Shown here in pieces: positions 1 to 8,112 of a stretch of DNA of 64,000 nt. The first letter of the stretch is position 1; each line of letters opens with the position of its first letter. The stretch comes from Rikenellaceae bacterium. Lineage in GTDB: Bacteria > Bacteroidota > Bacteroidia > Bacteroidales > Rikenellaceae. The position numbers and the translations under genes were made by a program. Under the pieces are notes generated by a model. It was not told the origin of the DNA, did no database searches, and worked only from the letters and a program-made list of their open reading frames with translations. The stretch is from NCBI GenBank assembly GCA_015060045.1, contig SUZH01000004.1, positions 62,001-126,000 of the forward strand, in the 5' to 3' direction.

Positions 1-2
1 GC

Positions 3-404
3 CTGCGCTCCACGACGAGGGGGCGCGAGGTGTGGTGCGAGACGCGCCGTCAGTGGTTGGTGCTGACCCCCGAGGAGTGGGTGCGGCGCCACCTGGTGGC
101 GTGGCTGGTGGCCGAGCAGGGTGTGCCGCCGATGAGCATCGTGGAGGAGTATCCCGTCTCGCTCAACGGTCAGCCGCAACGGGCCGATGTGGTGGTTGTG
201 GGGCGCGATACACACCCGCTGCTCTTGGCCGAATGCAAGGCTCCGGAGGTGAAGATCGACCAATCGGTGCTCGACCAGGCGGCGCGCTACAACGCGGTGC
301 TCGGCGCACGCTATCTGCTGCTCACCAACGGCCTGAAACTCTTTCTGTACGAACTCACCGCGACGGGGTATCGCCCGCTCGATGCCTTTCCGCACCTATA
401 TTAA
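3..404 (+). CDS. HsdR_N-like (restriction-enzyme R N-terminal domain) protein, 5'-truncated by window
   Basis: The frame is open to the left edge, so the true start lies outside the window; the GTG at 30 is probably internal. The visible 133 residues contain TPEEWVRRHLVAWL, then a PD-(D/E)xK-type nuclease core in which ADVVV and LLAECKAP supply the acidic and E-x-K residues, and a tail with YLLLTNGLKLFLYEL. This matches the short stand-alone 'type I restriction enzyme R protein N terminus' family common in Bacteroidota, about 145-150 residues long. No hsdM, hsdS or helicase part lies downstream, so a classical restriction role is not supported here; the cellular function of the stand-alone form is not known to me. 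The gene ends in a strong terminator. Confidence 0.8.
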   Translation: MRSTTRGREVWCETRRQWLVLTPEEWVRRHLVAWLVAEQGVPPMSIVEEYPVSLNGQPQRADVVVVGRDTHPLLLAECKAPEVKIDQSVLDQAARYNAVLGARYLLLTNGLKLFLYELTATGYRPLDAFPHLY

Positions 405-409
405 AAAAA

Positions 410-439
410 AGCGAGGCTCAACACCTCGCTTTTTCTTTT
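410..439. terminator. Bidirectional rho-independent terminator
   Basis: AGCGAGG (410-416) pairs with CCTCGCT (424-430) around a 7-nt loop. A T-rich run follows (431-439) and an A run precedes (403-410), so it can end both the HsdR_N-like gene (+) and the convergent LRR lipoprotein operon (-). Confidence 0.85.
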
Positions 440-452
440 GTCGTGGGCCCGA

Positions 453-2306
453 TTACTCCTCGGCTACGATAGCGGACGCATAGTCACTCCAATATTGAGC
501 AGCTTTATAGGCATCCACCGAACCGGCCGGGACATAAATCTTGCGATCGGTGGCGTTGTTTCTGAACATATCCGACCCTCCTGCCGGCGGTGTAGTTGGC
601 TTGCAATAGACGCTCGTAAGACTCGTGCAAAAAAGGAATGCCCGCTCTCCAATCGTCGTCAAACCCTCGGGAAGCGTGATGCTCGCAAGGCTCCTGCAAC
701 CAGAGAATGCATACCCTCCAATCGAAGTCACGCCCTCAGGAATAACATATTCGAACAATTCGGCCGGTGCAAAGGCCACCAGTGCACCATCTATCACGAT
801 GCATCGTTGATCGCTCGTAGCTAATGGGCCCTCAAATTTCGCAAGGCTTGTGCAACTACTAAATGCATACGCTCCAATCGTCGTCACCCCTTCGGGAAGC
901 GTGATGCTCGCAAGGCTTGTGCAATCCCAGAATGCTTGGCGCCCAATTGTCGTCACACCCTCGGGAATTGTGATGCTCGTTAGGCTCGTGCAATAACGGA
1001 ATGCTTCGCTCCCAATTGTCGTCACACCCTCAGGAATTGTGACGCTCGCAAGGCTTGTGCAAAAAGAGAATGCACCATCTCCAATCGTTGTCAACCCCTC
1101 GGGAAGTGTGATGCTCGCAAGGCTCGTGCAACCAGAGAATGCACTCGATCCAATCGTCGTCAAACCCTCAGGAAGCGTGATGCTCGTAAGACTCGTGCAA
1201 AAAAGGAATGCCCGCTCTCCAATCGTCGTCAAACCCTCAGGAAGCGTGATACTCACAAGGCTCTCACAATCTTGGAATGCTCTCTCTCCAATCATCTTTA
1301 CATCACCATCAAACGTAATCACACCTTTGCCGTTTTCATAGGTATTGGATTTAATGGCGACACCAAAAGCGTCTACATCGGGTTCAACAATCTTTCCATC
1401 GGTCGAGGTGTACCAAATCTCATTATTGGCCGGACCTGTAGGTGCAGTTTTCACCTCAAATGCAGGCATATTTTTGCTGATGTTGCGCGTGATGGTCTGC
1501 TTGCTTGTCGAGCTTTTGGTGAAGGTGTTGCCCGCGGTATCGGTGATGGTCACCGTAAAGCCCTTCGTGAAGGTCGTCGGCGGAACGACCAGCCAGAACG
1601 GAGTCGCCTCGGCCTCGGTCGCGCCAATCTTCACGCCGTCGCCACAATCGAGGGTGAGGCTCGTGGTCGTGCCACTCGCAGCCCACGCCATCGACGGATC
1701 ACCGCCATAGGTCGGCGTCACCGTCGCAGCACCGGCCAACGGCTCCTCGTTGTTGCCCGTCAGCGTGATGCTCTTGACCGTGACATTGGCGCCATAAAGG
1801 TTCAACTTAAGGTAACCGCAGACATTCTTGAACTGCAGGAAGCGATTGTCCACCGTCTTTGTCACAGCCACCATCGTATTGGCATTCAGACCAAACGAAT
1901 CCTCGGCATAGGACTGCGTGGCAGGGAGCGAAAGCTTAAAATAACCCTCCACCTCTAATTGTGTCGATGCTTGGTGAGGATAGACGGCATAATTGGCCGT
2001 CACCTTTTCGGCCGTGTAAAATCCATCCGTCGATTTTTGATTAAAACTACCTGCAGTCGAACCGGTCTCGCCCGTAAAGGCAAACTCGCGGTTGTAGTTT
2101 TCGCCAAAGAAAATCGTCACACGGTCATCGGCCGTCCAACGCATGTAGGCATTCTCGTCCAGGTAGGTACGCGTTTCATCGCTACCCTCCAGCGAGGCGT
2201 AGAAAATCGGGCTCTCCGCGCCGATCGAGGTGTTCACCTCCTCAATGTCCGATTTCGAGCAGGCCGACATAAGGCCGACAACTGCCAATAAAAGCCACTT
2301 TTTCAT
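453..2306 (-). CDS. Surface lipoprotein: fimbrillin-like N-domain plus BspA-type leucine-rich repeats
   Basis: 617 residues. A lipoprotein signal ends in LMSAC (lipidated Cys16). Residues about 30-290 look like the fimbrillin-like domain of Bacteroidales adhesins (YASLEGSDETRTYLDE, MRWTADDRVTIF). From about 335 to 580 there are nine 23-residue BspA/LRR_5 units with the core AFxxCxSL and IPEG(V/L)TTIG. The C-terminus (IYVPAGSVDAYKAAQYW) is the usual cap of such proteins. Likely exposed on the cell surface and involved in binding; ligand unknown. It is the last gene of an operon with a two-component system and a micro-ORF, the latter ending only 24 bp upstream. The repeats are near-identical at DNA level and may vary in number. 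Confidence 0.88.
   Translation of the reverse strand: MKKWLLLAVVGLMSACSKSDIEEVNTSIGAESPIFYASLEGSDETRTYLDENAYMRWTADDRVTIFFGENYNREFAFTGETGSTAGSFNQKSTDGFYTAEKVTANYAVYPHQASTQLEVEGYFKLSLPATQSYAEDSFGLNANTMVAVTKTVDNRFLQFKNVCGYLKLNLYGANVTVKSITLTGNNEEPLAGAATVTPTYGGDPSMAWAASGTTTSLTLDCGDGVKIGATEAEATPFWLVVPPTTFTKGFTVTITDTAGNTFTKSSTSKQTITRNISKNMPAFEVKTAPTGPANNEIWYTSTDGKIVEPDVDAFGVAIKSNTYENGKGVITFDGDVKMIGERAFQDCESLVSITLPEGLTTIGERAFLFCTSLTSITLPEGLTTIGSSAFSGCTSLASITLPEGLTTIGDGAFSFCTSLASVTIPEGVTTIGSEAFRYCTSLTSITIPEGVTTIGRQAFWDCTSLASITLPEGVTTIGAYAFSSCTSLAKFEGPLATSDQRCIVIDGALVAFAPAELFEYVIPEGVTSIGGYAFSGCRSLASITLPEGLTTIGERAFLFCTSLTSVYCKPTTPPAGGSDMFRNNATDRKIYVPAGSVDAYKAAQYWSDYASAIVAEE
600..1290 (-). repeat. Tandem 69-bp coding repeats (LRR units)
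   Basis: The nine LRR units repeat with a 69-bp period. Bases 612-668 and 1182-1238 are identical over 57 nt and lie 570 bp (190 codons) apart in the same frame, so recombination between them would give an in-frame deletion. Confidence 0.85.
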
Positions 2307-2330
2307 GGTCTTGGGTTAGTTTCGTGTGGT

Positions 2331-2447
2331 TTACCATTCGCCCTCCTCATCACCGGGGTTCTCCAGCTGCGAGGCAGCAAAACCTTGCTCAATGGCAATT
2401 TCAAGCACCTCCAGCTCGGGTGCCATGTAGATCTCATTCTGTTTCAT
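2331..2447 (-). CDS. 38-residue micro-ORF between response regulator and LRR lipoprotein
   Basis: ATG at 2447, stop TAA at 2331. The peptide starts MKQNEIYMAPELEVLEIAIE, continues QGFAASQLENPGDEE and ends GEW. It is strongly acidic, with an amphipathic first half and no signal peptide. It lies 21 bp after the response-regulator stop and 24 bp before the lipoprotein start, which leaves no room for a separate promoter, so co-transcription is likely. From memory, similar 30-50 residue peptides with a 'PELEVLEIxxExGFAAS' core occur in Bacteroidales near fimbrillin and LytTR genes; function unknown to me. The amino-acid pattern and operon position, rather than length, argue that it is real. Confidence 0.7.
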   Translation of the reverse strand: MKQNEIYMAPELEVLEIAIEQGFAASQLENPGDEEGEW

Positions 2448-2468
2448 GTTTGAAATGTTTTAATAGGT

Positions 2469-3308
2469 TTAAATGTTTTTATATGTTTTTCCGATGTAGC
2501 GTTGGAACGCCTCCTTGTAGTGCTCGCCAATGGGGAGGTAGAACTCCTCGTTGAGGTAAATGCGCCCGCGCATGTAGCTGCGAATCGCCTTCAGGTTGAC
2601 GATGTAGGAGCGATGCACGCGCATAAAACGGTCTGCAGGCAGCTCGGCCTCCATGTTCTTGATGCGGTAGAGGGTCGTGATCTTCTGCCCGTTGGCCAGG
2701 TGGATACGCACGTACTCGCCCTCGCTTTCGAGGTAGAGAATCTCATCGAGGCGAATGAGCGAAAGTTTGTAGTCGGCCTTCACACTGATATACTCCTGCT
2801 CCGCGGACGGCAGTGCAGTGGGTTGTGCCGCGGGCGTCGGCTCGGTGGACTGCTCCTCGCTCGGCGTGGGCGACGGAACGGGTGCAGGCGTCGGGGCGGG
2901 CTCGGCAAGCGGAGTCGTCGAATCGGTGCTGCGTTGCGCCTGCTGGCGTAGCTCATGGAGTGCATTCGCCTTGGCCGTGGCACGGCTGAAATCGGCCAGC
3001 GAGAAGGGCTTCAACAGGTAATCCACCGCATCGAGGCGGAAACCCTCGACGGCATAATCCGAGTAGGCGGTCGTGAAGATGACCATGGGGCGTACGCCGA
3101 TCAGCGAGCGGACAAAATCGACACCGTTCAGGTCGGGCATGTTGATATCGACAAAAATCAGGTCGATCTTCTCGCTCGTCACGATGCGCTGCGCCTCCAG
3201 CGCGTTGTTACACGTAGCTACAAGCTCCAAATAGGGCAACTTGGAGATGTAGACTGTAAGTTGGCGCAGGGCCAACGGCTCGTCGTCAATGGCAAGGCAT
3301 CTAAGCAT
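2469..3308 (-). CDS. LytTR-family response regulator
   Basis: 279 residues. A receiver domain (1-120) carries the acidic pair D8/D9, the phospho-acceptor D54 (IFVDINMPD) and the conserved Lys in LLKPF. A low-complexity Pro/Ala/Thr/Ser linker of about 45 residues (about 128-172) joins it to a C-terminal LytTR DNA-binding domain (YISVKADYKLSLI, FMRVHRSYIVNL). It overlaps the kinase gene by 8 bp, so the two form a pair. Its likely targets include its own operon, whose distal product is the LRR surface protein; this is inference. The long linker is unusual; most AlgR/LytR-type regulators have a shorter one. Confidence 0.93.
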   Translation of the reverse strand: MLRCLAIDDEPLALRQLTVYISKLPYLELVATCNNALEAQRIVTSEKIDLIFVDINMPDLNGVDFVRSLIGVRPMVIFTTAYSDYAVEGFRLDAVDYLLKPFSLADFSRATAKANALHELRQQAQRSTDSTTPLAEPAPTPAPVPSPTPSEEQSTEPTPAAQPTALPSAEQEYISVKADYKLSLIRLDEILYLESEGEYVRIHLANGQKITTLYRIKNMEAELPADRFMRVHRSYIVNLKAIRSYMRGRIYLNEEFYLPIGEHYKEAFQRYIGKTYKNI

Positions 3309-4335
3309 GGAGGGTGGGGATTACGAGTTTAACGGTATAGGTTTGCGGCTCCTCGCTGATGTCGAGTGAGTAGCCCTCTTTTCCATAGAGCAGGTCGAGG
3401 CGTTTACGGACATTCTCCAGGCCGATGCCGCTCGTTTTGTGCTCGTCGGTCGCAGCGGAACGGCTATTGCTGACGATCGCCGTGAGCTGCTTGTCGGCGT
3501 AGAAGATGGAGATGTGGATGAACGACTTCTGGTGATAGCTGATGCCGTGCTTGAAGGCGTTCTCGACAAAGACGATCAACAATAGCGGCGGAATGGTCAC
3601 CTTCTCGGGCAGCGTGGTCGGATAGTCGAGCGTAATCTCCACATCGTCCGTATAGCGGATGCGCATCAGCTCGATGTAGTTCTTCATGAACTGCATATCG
3701 GCCGAGAGGGAGATCATCTCGCGCTCCGAGTCGTACAACACGTAGCGCATCATCTTCGAGAGGTCGATGATGGCCGATTTGGCCGCCTCGGTGTCGAAGT
3801 CGATCAGCGCATGGATGTTGTTGAGCGTATTCATGAAGAAGTGGGGGTTGATCTGGTATTTAAGCGAGAGCATCTCTGCACGGAGGTTCTCCTCCTTGAG
3901 TTGTAACATCTGCTGCTCGTCGAGGAGCGATTGGTAGAGGAGCTTGATGCCGCCGTTCGTACCGTTCATGAAGAGGGCGAAGAGGATGTTCCAATAGACT
4001 TCATGGTTCGTAAACGAGCCGTAGAGCGACACGTGGCCGATACTCATTTGGTAAAAATCGATGATCATAAAGACGATCGTTACCAGTACGACGTTGGCCA
4101 AAAGGTAGAGCCCATAGCGTTTTTTGAGCAGGTAGCGTGGGGCGATCAGGAGGTTGTGGACGAGGAAGATGACCAGGTAGGGGATAATCTGTCGCCAGAC
4201 AATCCAAGCCTCATCCAGGTTGACGTGCAACTCGGAGAGCATTTGCGAGTTGAGTACCGGAACCAGGATGATGGCCGACCAAACCAGCAGATAGAGGAGG
4301 TTCTCGCCCAGGGCGTGTTTCTTGCCGATCTTCAT
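3301..4335 (-). CDS. LytS/YehU-type sensor histidine kinase (His_kinase family)
   Basis: 344 residues from the ATG at 4335, chosen because it lies just downstream of a Bacteroidota -7 box; a longer frame back to 4392 would run through the promoter and terminator. Four hydrophobic segments fill residues about 12-130, with no large periplasmic sensor. The His_kinase motif NPHFFMNTLNNIHALID carries the phospho-acceptor H165, followed by an N-box (FVENAFKHG, N259) and the ATP lid SGIGLENVRKRL. It partners the LytTR regulator that overlaps its 3' end. The signal is unknown. Confidence 0.92.
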   Translation of the reverse strand: MKIGKKHALGENLLYLLVWSAIILVPVLNSQMLSELHVNLDEAWIVWRQIIPYLVIFLVHNLLIAPRYLLKKRYGLYLLANVVLVTIVFMIIDFYQMSIGHVSLYGSFTNHEVYWNILFALFMNGTNGGIKLLYQSLLDEQQMLQLKEENLRAEMLSLKYQINPHFFMNTLNNIHALIDFDTEAAKSAIIDLSKMMRYVLYDSEREMISLSADMQFMKNYIELMRIRYTDDVEITLDYPTTLPEKVTIPPLLLIVFVENAFKHGISYHQKSFIHISIFYADKQLTAIVSNSRSAATDEHKTSGIGLENVRKRLDLLYGKEGYSLDISEEPQTYTVKLVIPTLHA

Positions 4336-4356
4336 GAGAATGCGTATTTTACCTTG

Positions 4357-4364
4357 CAAAGGTA
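4357..4364 (-). promoter_or_regulatory. Bacteroidota -7 box for the kinase/regulator/LRR operon
   Basis: TACCTTTG on the minus strand, 21 bp before the kinase ATG. A TTTG at 4379-4382 is only 14 nt away, shorter than the usual 19-21, so the -33 element is uncertain. Confidence 0.6.
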
Positions 4365-4387
4365 AAAAAAATGTACCACAAAAAAAA

Positions 4388-4410
4388 GCCACCTCTTTAG
4401 GTGGCTTTTT
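4388..4410 (-). terminator. Terminator of the plsY-ligase operon
   Basis: GCCACCT (4388-4394) and AGGTGGC (4399-4405) form a 7-bp stem with a CTTT loop. On the minus strand it is followed by a long T run, and it lies downstream of the ligase stop at 4428. Confidence 0.85.
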
Positions 4411-4427
4411 GGTTCGTAGGCGTTGCC

Positions 4428-6125
4428 CTATTTGTTCAGCAGCGTCGTGTCGTAGAGATAGCGCTTGATCGAGCGCTTCGGGGTCTTCTCGAACTCCTTC
4501 GGATAGAGTACCACCTCGGCCAGGCGCTGGTAGGCGGCGAGCTGCTTGTTCAGCTCCTTCATGTTGTTCTGGATGATACCGTCCAGATCCTCCTTCTTCA
4601 CGCCCTCCTTCTCGGCCAGCTCGTAGTCGGGAACCACGAGCGCCTTCAGGCGACCGCCACCCGAATCCAAGACGAGCGACTCCAATACCATGTACATGTT
4701 ATTGAGCTGATCCTCAATCTCCTCGGGGTAGATGTTCTGGCCATTCGACGAGAGAATCATCGTCTTCGAGCGACCGCGAATGTAGAGCGTACCGTCGGGA
4801 TCCATCGTGCCCATGTCGCCCGTGTGCAGCCAACCATCCTTCTCGAGTACCTTCTTCGTGGCCTCGGGATTCTTGTAGTAGCCCTTCATGACATGGCCAC
4901 CGCGAATCAAAATCTCGCCGGCAACCTTTTCCGGATCGTCCGAGTCGATCTTACACTCCAGGCGCGCCGAAACATAGCGGCCGCACGAACCCGATTTGTA
5001 CTCCGGAGCGGGGGTGAAGCTGATCAGCGGGCCGCACTCGGTCATGCCGTAGCCCACCGTGAGCGGGAAGTTGATCTTGCGCAGGAAGGCCTCGGTCTCC
5101 TGGTTCATCGGAGCACCACCCACGATGAAGAGGGCGCACTGACCACCGAACGTATCCATCAGCTTCTTGCGGATCACCGAGTAGATGGCTGTGTTCAATA
5201 GGGGCACCTTCATGGCAATCGACATCGGACCCTGCTCGAGCATCGGCTGGATCTGCTTGCGGTAGATCTTATCCAGGATCAGGGGCACGGTCAAAATAAC
5301 ATGCGGACGCACGTTGCTCAATGCCTCGATCAGAATCTTCGGCGAGGGCATTTTACCGAGCAGCGTGACGTGCAGACCACGAGCCATGGAGGCCAGGAAG
5401 TCGAATGCGCAACCAAAGGCGTGAGCCAGCGGCAGGAACGAGAGGATGCGGAAGCCCTTCTGGAAATAATACTCGCCATTCTCGGGGTTCATGGCCTCGA
5501 AAGCCATCATGACATTACCCGTGATATTCTCGCAGGTCAGCATTACGCCCTTCGAATAGCCGGTCGTACCCGACGTGTAGTTCAAGAGCATCAGCTGGTC
5601 GTCATCCACCTCGACATATTTGATATCCTCGACGTTGAAGCCCAGCGGATAGGCCGTGCGGTAGTGCTTCTTGATATCCTTCTGGAACGAGGTGAGTTTC
5701 TCGCCCTTACGTTCGTAGATCGTGTGGAAATCGGTGAGCGAGAATACGGCCTCGATCTTCTCGATCTGATCGGGTTCGATATTGTCCCAATAGTTGTCAC
5801 CCAGGAACAGCATGCGGCTCTCCGAGTGGTTGATGATATGGATTACATCCGTCGGAGCGAAGTCCTGCAGGATGGGGACGATGACGGCACCATAGGTGAC
5901 CGTTGCGAGCCATGTGATGCACCAGCGGGGGTTGTTACGGCCGATGAGGGCGATCTTGTCACCCTGCTTGATGCCGGCCTCTTTGAACAACAGGTGGAGC
6001 TTGGCGATCTCCTTGGCTAATTCGTAGTACGAGAAGGTTTCGCCCTTGAAGTAGTCGGTCAGAGCCGACATCTCGCGGTGTTCGCGGAAACTGTTCTCGA
6101 AAATCTTAATTACATTCTCTTGCAT
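4428..6125 (-). CDS. AMP-forming long-chain acyl ligase (acyl-CoA or acyl-ACP synthetase)
   Basis: 565 residues, full length for the ANL superfamily. It has the P-loop YTSGTTGYSKG (183-193), the adenylate motif GYGMTECGP (358-366), the hinge region HTGDMGTMDPDGTLYIRGR and the catalytic Lys in EKTPKRSIKR (K550). It activates fatty acids by ATP-dependent adenylation and thioester formation at the inner face of the membrane. It starts 24 bp after plsY, so the two form an operon for recycling or importing fatty acids into phospholipid. Sequence alone does not say whether the acceptor is CoA or ACP. Confidence 0.9.
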   Translation of the reverse strand: MQENVIKIFENSFREHREMSALTDYFKGETFSYYELAKEIAKLHLLFKEAGIKQGDKIALIGRNNPRWCITWLATVTYGAVIVPILQDFAPTDVIHIINHSESRMLFLGDNYWDNIEPDQIEKIEAVFSLTDFHTIYERKGEKLTSFQKDIKKHYRTAYPLGFNVEDIKYVEVDDDQLMLLNYTSGTTGYSKGVMLTCENITGNVMMAFEAMNPENGEYYFQKGFRILSFLPLAHAFGCAFDFLASMARGLHVTLLGKMPSPKILIEALSNVRPHVILTVPLILDKIYRKQIQPMLEQGPMSIAMKVPLLNTAIYSVIRKKLMDTFGGQCALFIVGGAPMNQETEAFLRKINFPLTVGYGMTECGPLISFTPAPEYKSGSCGRYVSARLECKIDSDDPEKVAGEILIRGGHVMKGYYKNPEATKKVLEKDGWLHTGDMGTMDPDGTLYIRGRSKTMILSSNGQNIYPEEIEDQLNNMYMVLESLVLDSGGGRLKALVVPDYELAEKEGVKKEDLDGIIQNNMKELNKQLAAYQRLAEVVLYPKEFEKTPKRSIKRYLYDTTLLNK

Positions 6126-6149
6126 TGGGATATGTAGGTTTAATGTGAT

Positions 6150-6917
6150 TTATTCCTCTTTGTTGTCCTCGCAGAACTCCTCGACCAACTCTTCGATGGC
6201 CTCCTCGAGCGACTCGTCTGCTTGTTCGCGTGCTTTAAGCTCCTGCTCTTCGAGGCGTACCTTGCGCGGTTTCCAGATGTAGATCTTCGACTCGGTGCCC
6301 TCCTTCAGACGCTTGATGTTCTTGCGGTGGGTGTAGATCAGCAGAATTGCCACCACAAACGAAAAGACGATAAACGGCGGCAGATGACCCACTTTGGGCG
6401 ATGTGAGCGTAAAGATGGGGTAGCACAGACCGGCAATCATCGAGGCGAGCGATACGTAGTGCGAAATCATCAGTACGATGAGCCAAACACCGGCGCAGAG
6501 CAAGACGAGCGGCGCATTTACGGCCACCACGCCACCCACGAGCGTTGCGACGCCCTTACCACCACGGAAACCCGCGAAAATTGGGAAGATGTGGCCTAAT
6601 ACGGCACAGAAGAGGGCTGCAAAACGCAGCACGTAGAACCAATTTTCATTGGGAGCTTGGGCGAATACCTCATCGTATTTGACCAGGTCGATAATCGTGA
6701 CGGCAACGAAGCCCTTCAAAAAATCAAGTGCAAAGACAGGAATGGCGGCACGGCGACCCAGGACACGCAGCATGTTGGTTGTGCCGGCGTTTTTCGAGCC
6801 ATGTTCGCGAATATCAATGCCGTAATAGCGTTTGCCGATCCATACAGCGCTCGGAATCGAGCCCAACAGATAGGCGATTACGAGGAGTGTCGAGACGATG
6901 TAGTATGTTAAAATCAT
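6150..6917 (-). CDS. plsY: Glycerol-3-phosphate acyltransferase PlsY with acidic C-terminal tail
   Basis: 255 residues from the ATG at 6917; a TTG at 6944 would overlap the -7 promoter box and is rejected. Motifs are GSIPSA (about 19-24), GSKNAGTTN (about 40-48) and GHIFPIFAGFRGGKGVAT, with multiple membrane segments. PlsY transfers the acyl group from acyl-phosphate to the sn-1 position of glycerol-3-phosphate, the first step of phospholipid synthesis. The core ends near HRKNIKRLKEGTESKI, where many PlsY proteins stop; about 45 further residues are highly charged and end in a Glu-rich stretch. The acyl ligase follows in the same operon. Confidence 0.93.
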   Translation of the reverse strand: MILTYYIVSTLLVIAYLLGSIPSAVWIGKRYYGIDIREHGSKNAGTTNMLRVLGRRAAIPVFALDFLKGFVAVTIIDLVKYDEVFAQAPNENWFYVLRFAALFCAVLGHIFPIFAGFRGGKGVATLVGGVVAVNAPLVLLCAGVWLIVLMISHYVSLASMIAGLCYPIFTLTSPKVGHLPPFIVFSFVVAILLIYTHRKNIKRLKEGTESKIYIWKPRKVRLEEQELKAREQADESLEEAIEELVEEFCEDNKEE

Positions 6918-6941
6918 GACTTTTTGATATACATTTTGCGA

Positions 6942-6949
6942 CAAAGATA
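6942..6949 (-). promoter_or_regulatory. -7 box for plsY
   Basis: TATCTTTG on the minus strand, 25 bp before the plsY ATG. No convincing -33 TTTG at 19-21 nt. Confidence 0.6.
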
Positions 6950-7031
6950 CGAAAAAAATATAAAAATGGGCATTTCTAAGCCATTATGCAAAAAAAAATG
7001 ATTAGGTGTCCGTGATTTCAAAGAATTGTCG

Positions 7032-7039
7032 TATCTTTG
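7032..7039 (+). promoter_or_regulatory. -7 box for yitT-like gene
   Basis: TATCTTTG, 38 bp before the ATG at 7078, matching the Bacteroidota TAnnTTTG consensus. No clear -33 element. Confidence 0.6.
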
Positions 7040-7077
7040 TCAAGATATAGAAACTATAAAAATTAGGTAAAATTCTG

Positions 7078-8076
7078 ATGGCAAATGTTGGGATGAAACA
7101 GGCGTTTTCTATGCAAAAACTCTGGAAAACGATTCGCTCGTGGATGCTTATCTTCTTGGGCTGCAGTATTATGGGTACGGCGTTTGTGCTTTTTATCAAC
7201 CCCTATAATTTCGTGCCGGGCGGTGTCTACGGTATGGCCATCGTGTTGCACAACATCTTCCCCTCGATTCAGGTCGGTACGTTCGGCTATATGTTCGATA
7301 TCCCGTTGATGATCACGGCCGTGTTGATCTTCGGCGGTAAGTTCGGTGCCCGTACGGTGGCGGCAGCTGCCTATACGCCGGGCTTCATGAACCTCCTCAC
7401 GACCCTCGTCTATCCGACGCAGGAGGCGATCGAGTCGCTTGACCCGGCGTTGCTTTTGGGTGGTAATCTCAACCTCTCGAACGATTTGCTCGTGGCAGGC
7501 CTTTTGGGTTCGATTCTGATTGGCGTCGGCATGGGTATCGTGGTACGCCAGCAGGCCACCACGGGCGGTACGGATATCGTGGCGATGCTCCTGAATAAGT
7601 ATTGCGGCATCAAATTCTCGAATGCCGTCCTCTACGCCGATGGTTTTGTGGTGTTGGCCGGTCTGTTGGTGATCGGTTTCGGCCTCTTTGTCGGTGAACC
7701 CGACCCCTCGGGTTGGCTCCTGACGATCTACTCGCTCTTGATCATCTACGCCTCATCGCGTGTGCTGGCCTATATGCTCGATGGTGCGTCGTATGATAAG
7801 TTGCTGTTTATTATTACCGATCACCATGAGGAACTGAAGAAGTTTATCTTGGAGGATTTGGAGCGCAGTGCCACCTATATCCGTGCCCGCGGTATGTACA
7901 CCGAGGCCGAGCGCGATATGATTTTCCTCGTCATCAGCCGCAAAGAGGTGCGCCAGGTGCAGCAGAAGATTAAGAAGATCGATCCCCGTGCCTTTGTCGT
8001 GGTGACCGATGCGTACGACACCTACGGCGAGGGATTTAAGGCCTTCCCCGAGGATGATGTCATCCAGGCCGAGTAG
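7078..8076 (+). CDS. YitT-family membrane protein (DUF161 plus DUF2179)
   Basis: 332 residues. The N-terminal two thirds hold five or six membrane segments with the YitT features NPYNFVPGGVYGMAIVL and RQQATTGGTDIVAMLL. The C-terminal domain of about 85 residues is the soluble DUF2179 (LDGASYDKLLFIIT, ARGMYTEAERDMIFLVI). Family members are predicted transporters or channels of unknown substrate. ATGs at 7093 and 7111 are possible alternative starts; 7078 is kept because of its distance from the promoter. MiaB follows after a short AT-rich repeat. Confidence 0.9.
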   Translation: MANVGMKQAFSMQKLWKTIRSWMLIFLGCSIMGTAFVLFINPYNFVPGGVYGMAIVLHNIFPSIQVGTFGYMFDIPLMITAVLIFGGKFGARTVAAAAYTPGFMNLLTTLVYPTQEAIESLDPALLLGGNLNLSNDLLVAGLLGSILIGVGMGIVVRQQATTGGTDIVAMLLNKYCGIKFSNAVLYADGFVVLAGLLVIGFGLFVGEPDPSGWLLTIYSLLIIYASSRVLAYMLDGASYDKLLFIITDHHEELKKFILEDLERSATYIRARGMYTEAERDMIFLVISRKEVRQVQQKIKKIDPRAFVVVTDAYDTYGEGFKAFPEDDVIQAE

Positions 8077-8082
8077 AAAATG

Positions 8083-8112
8083 AAGAATTTGGAATTAAAA
8101 ATTAAAAATTGA
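8083..8112. repeat. AT-rich intergenic repeat (AATT-AAAA type)
   Basis: GAAGAATTTGGAATTAAAAA followed by TTAAAAATTG. A related sequence occurs inverted at 27091-27125, and others at 43839-43866, 44028-44056 and 53151-53212, always next to a stop codon. Confidence 0.6.

Noticed and set aside
3..404. Part of a restriction-modification locus
   Set aside because: Only a stand-alone HsdR_N-like domain is present; the gene ends in a terminator and no methylase or specificity gene follows in the window.
600..1290. Regularly spaced repeats resembling a CRISPR array
   Set aside because: The 69-bp periodic units are in frame inside the lipoprotein gene and encode LRR residues; there are no variable spacers and no cas genes.
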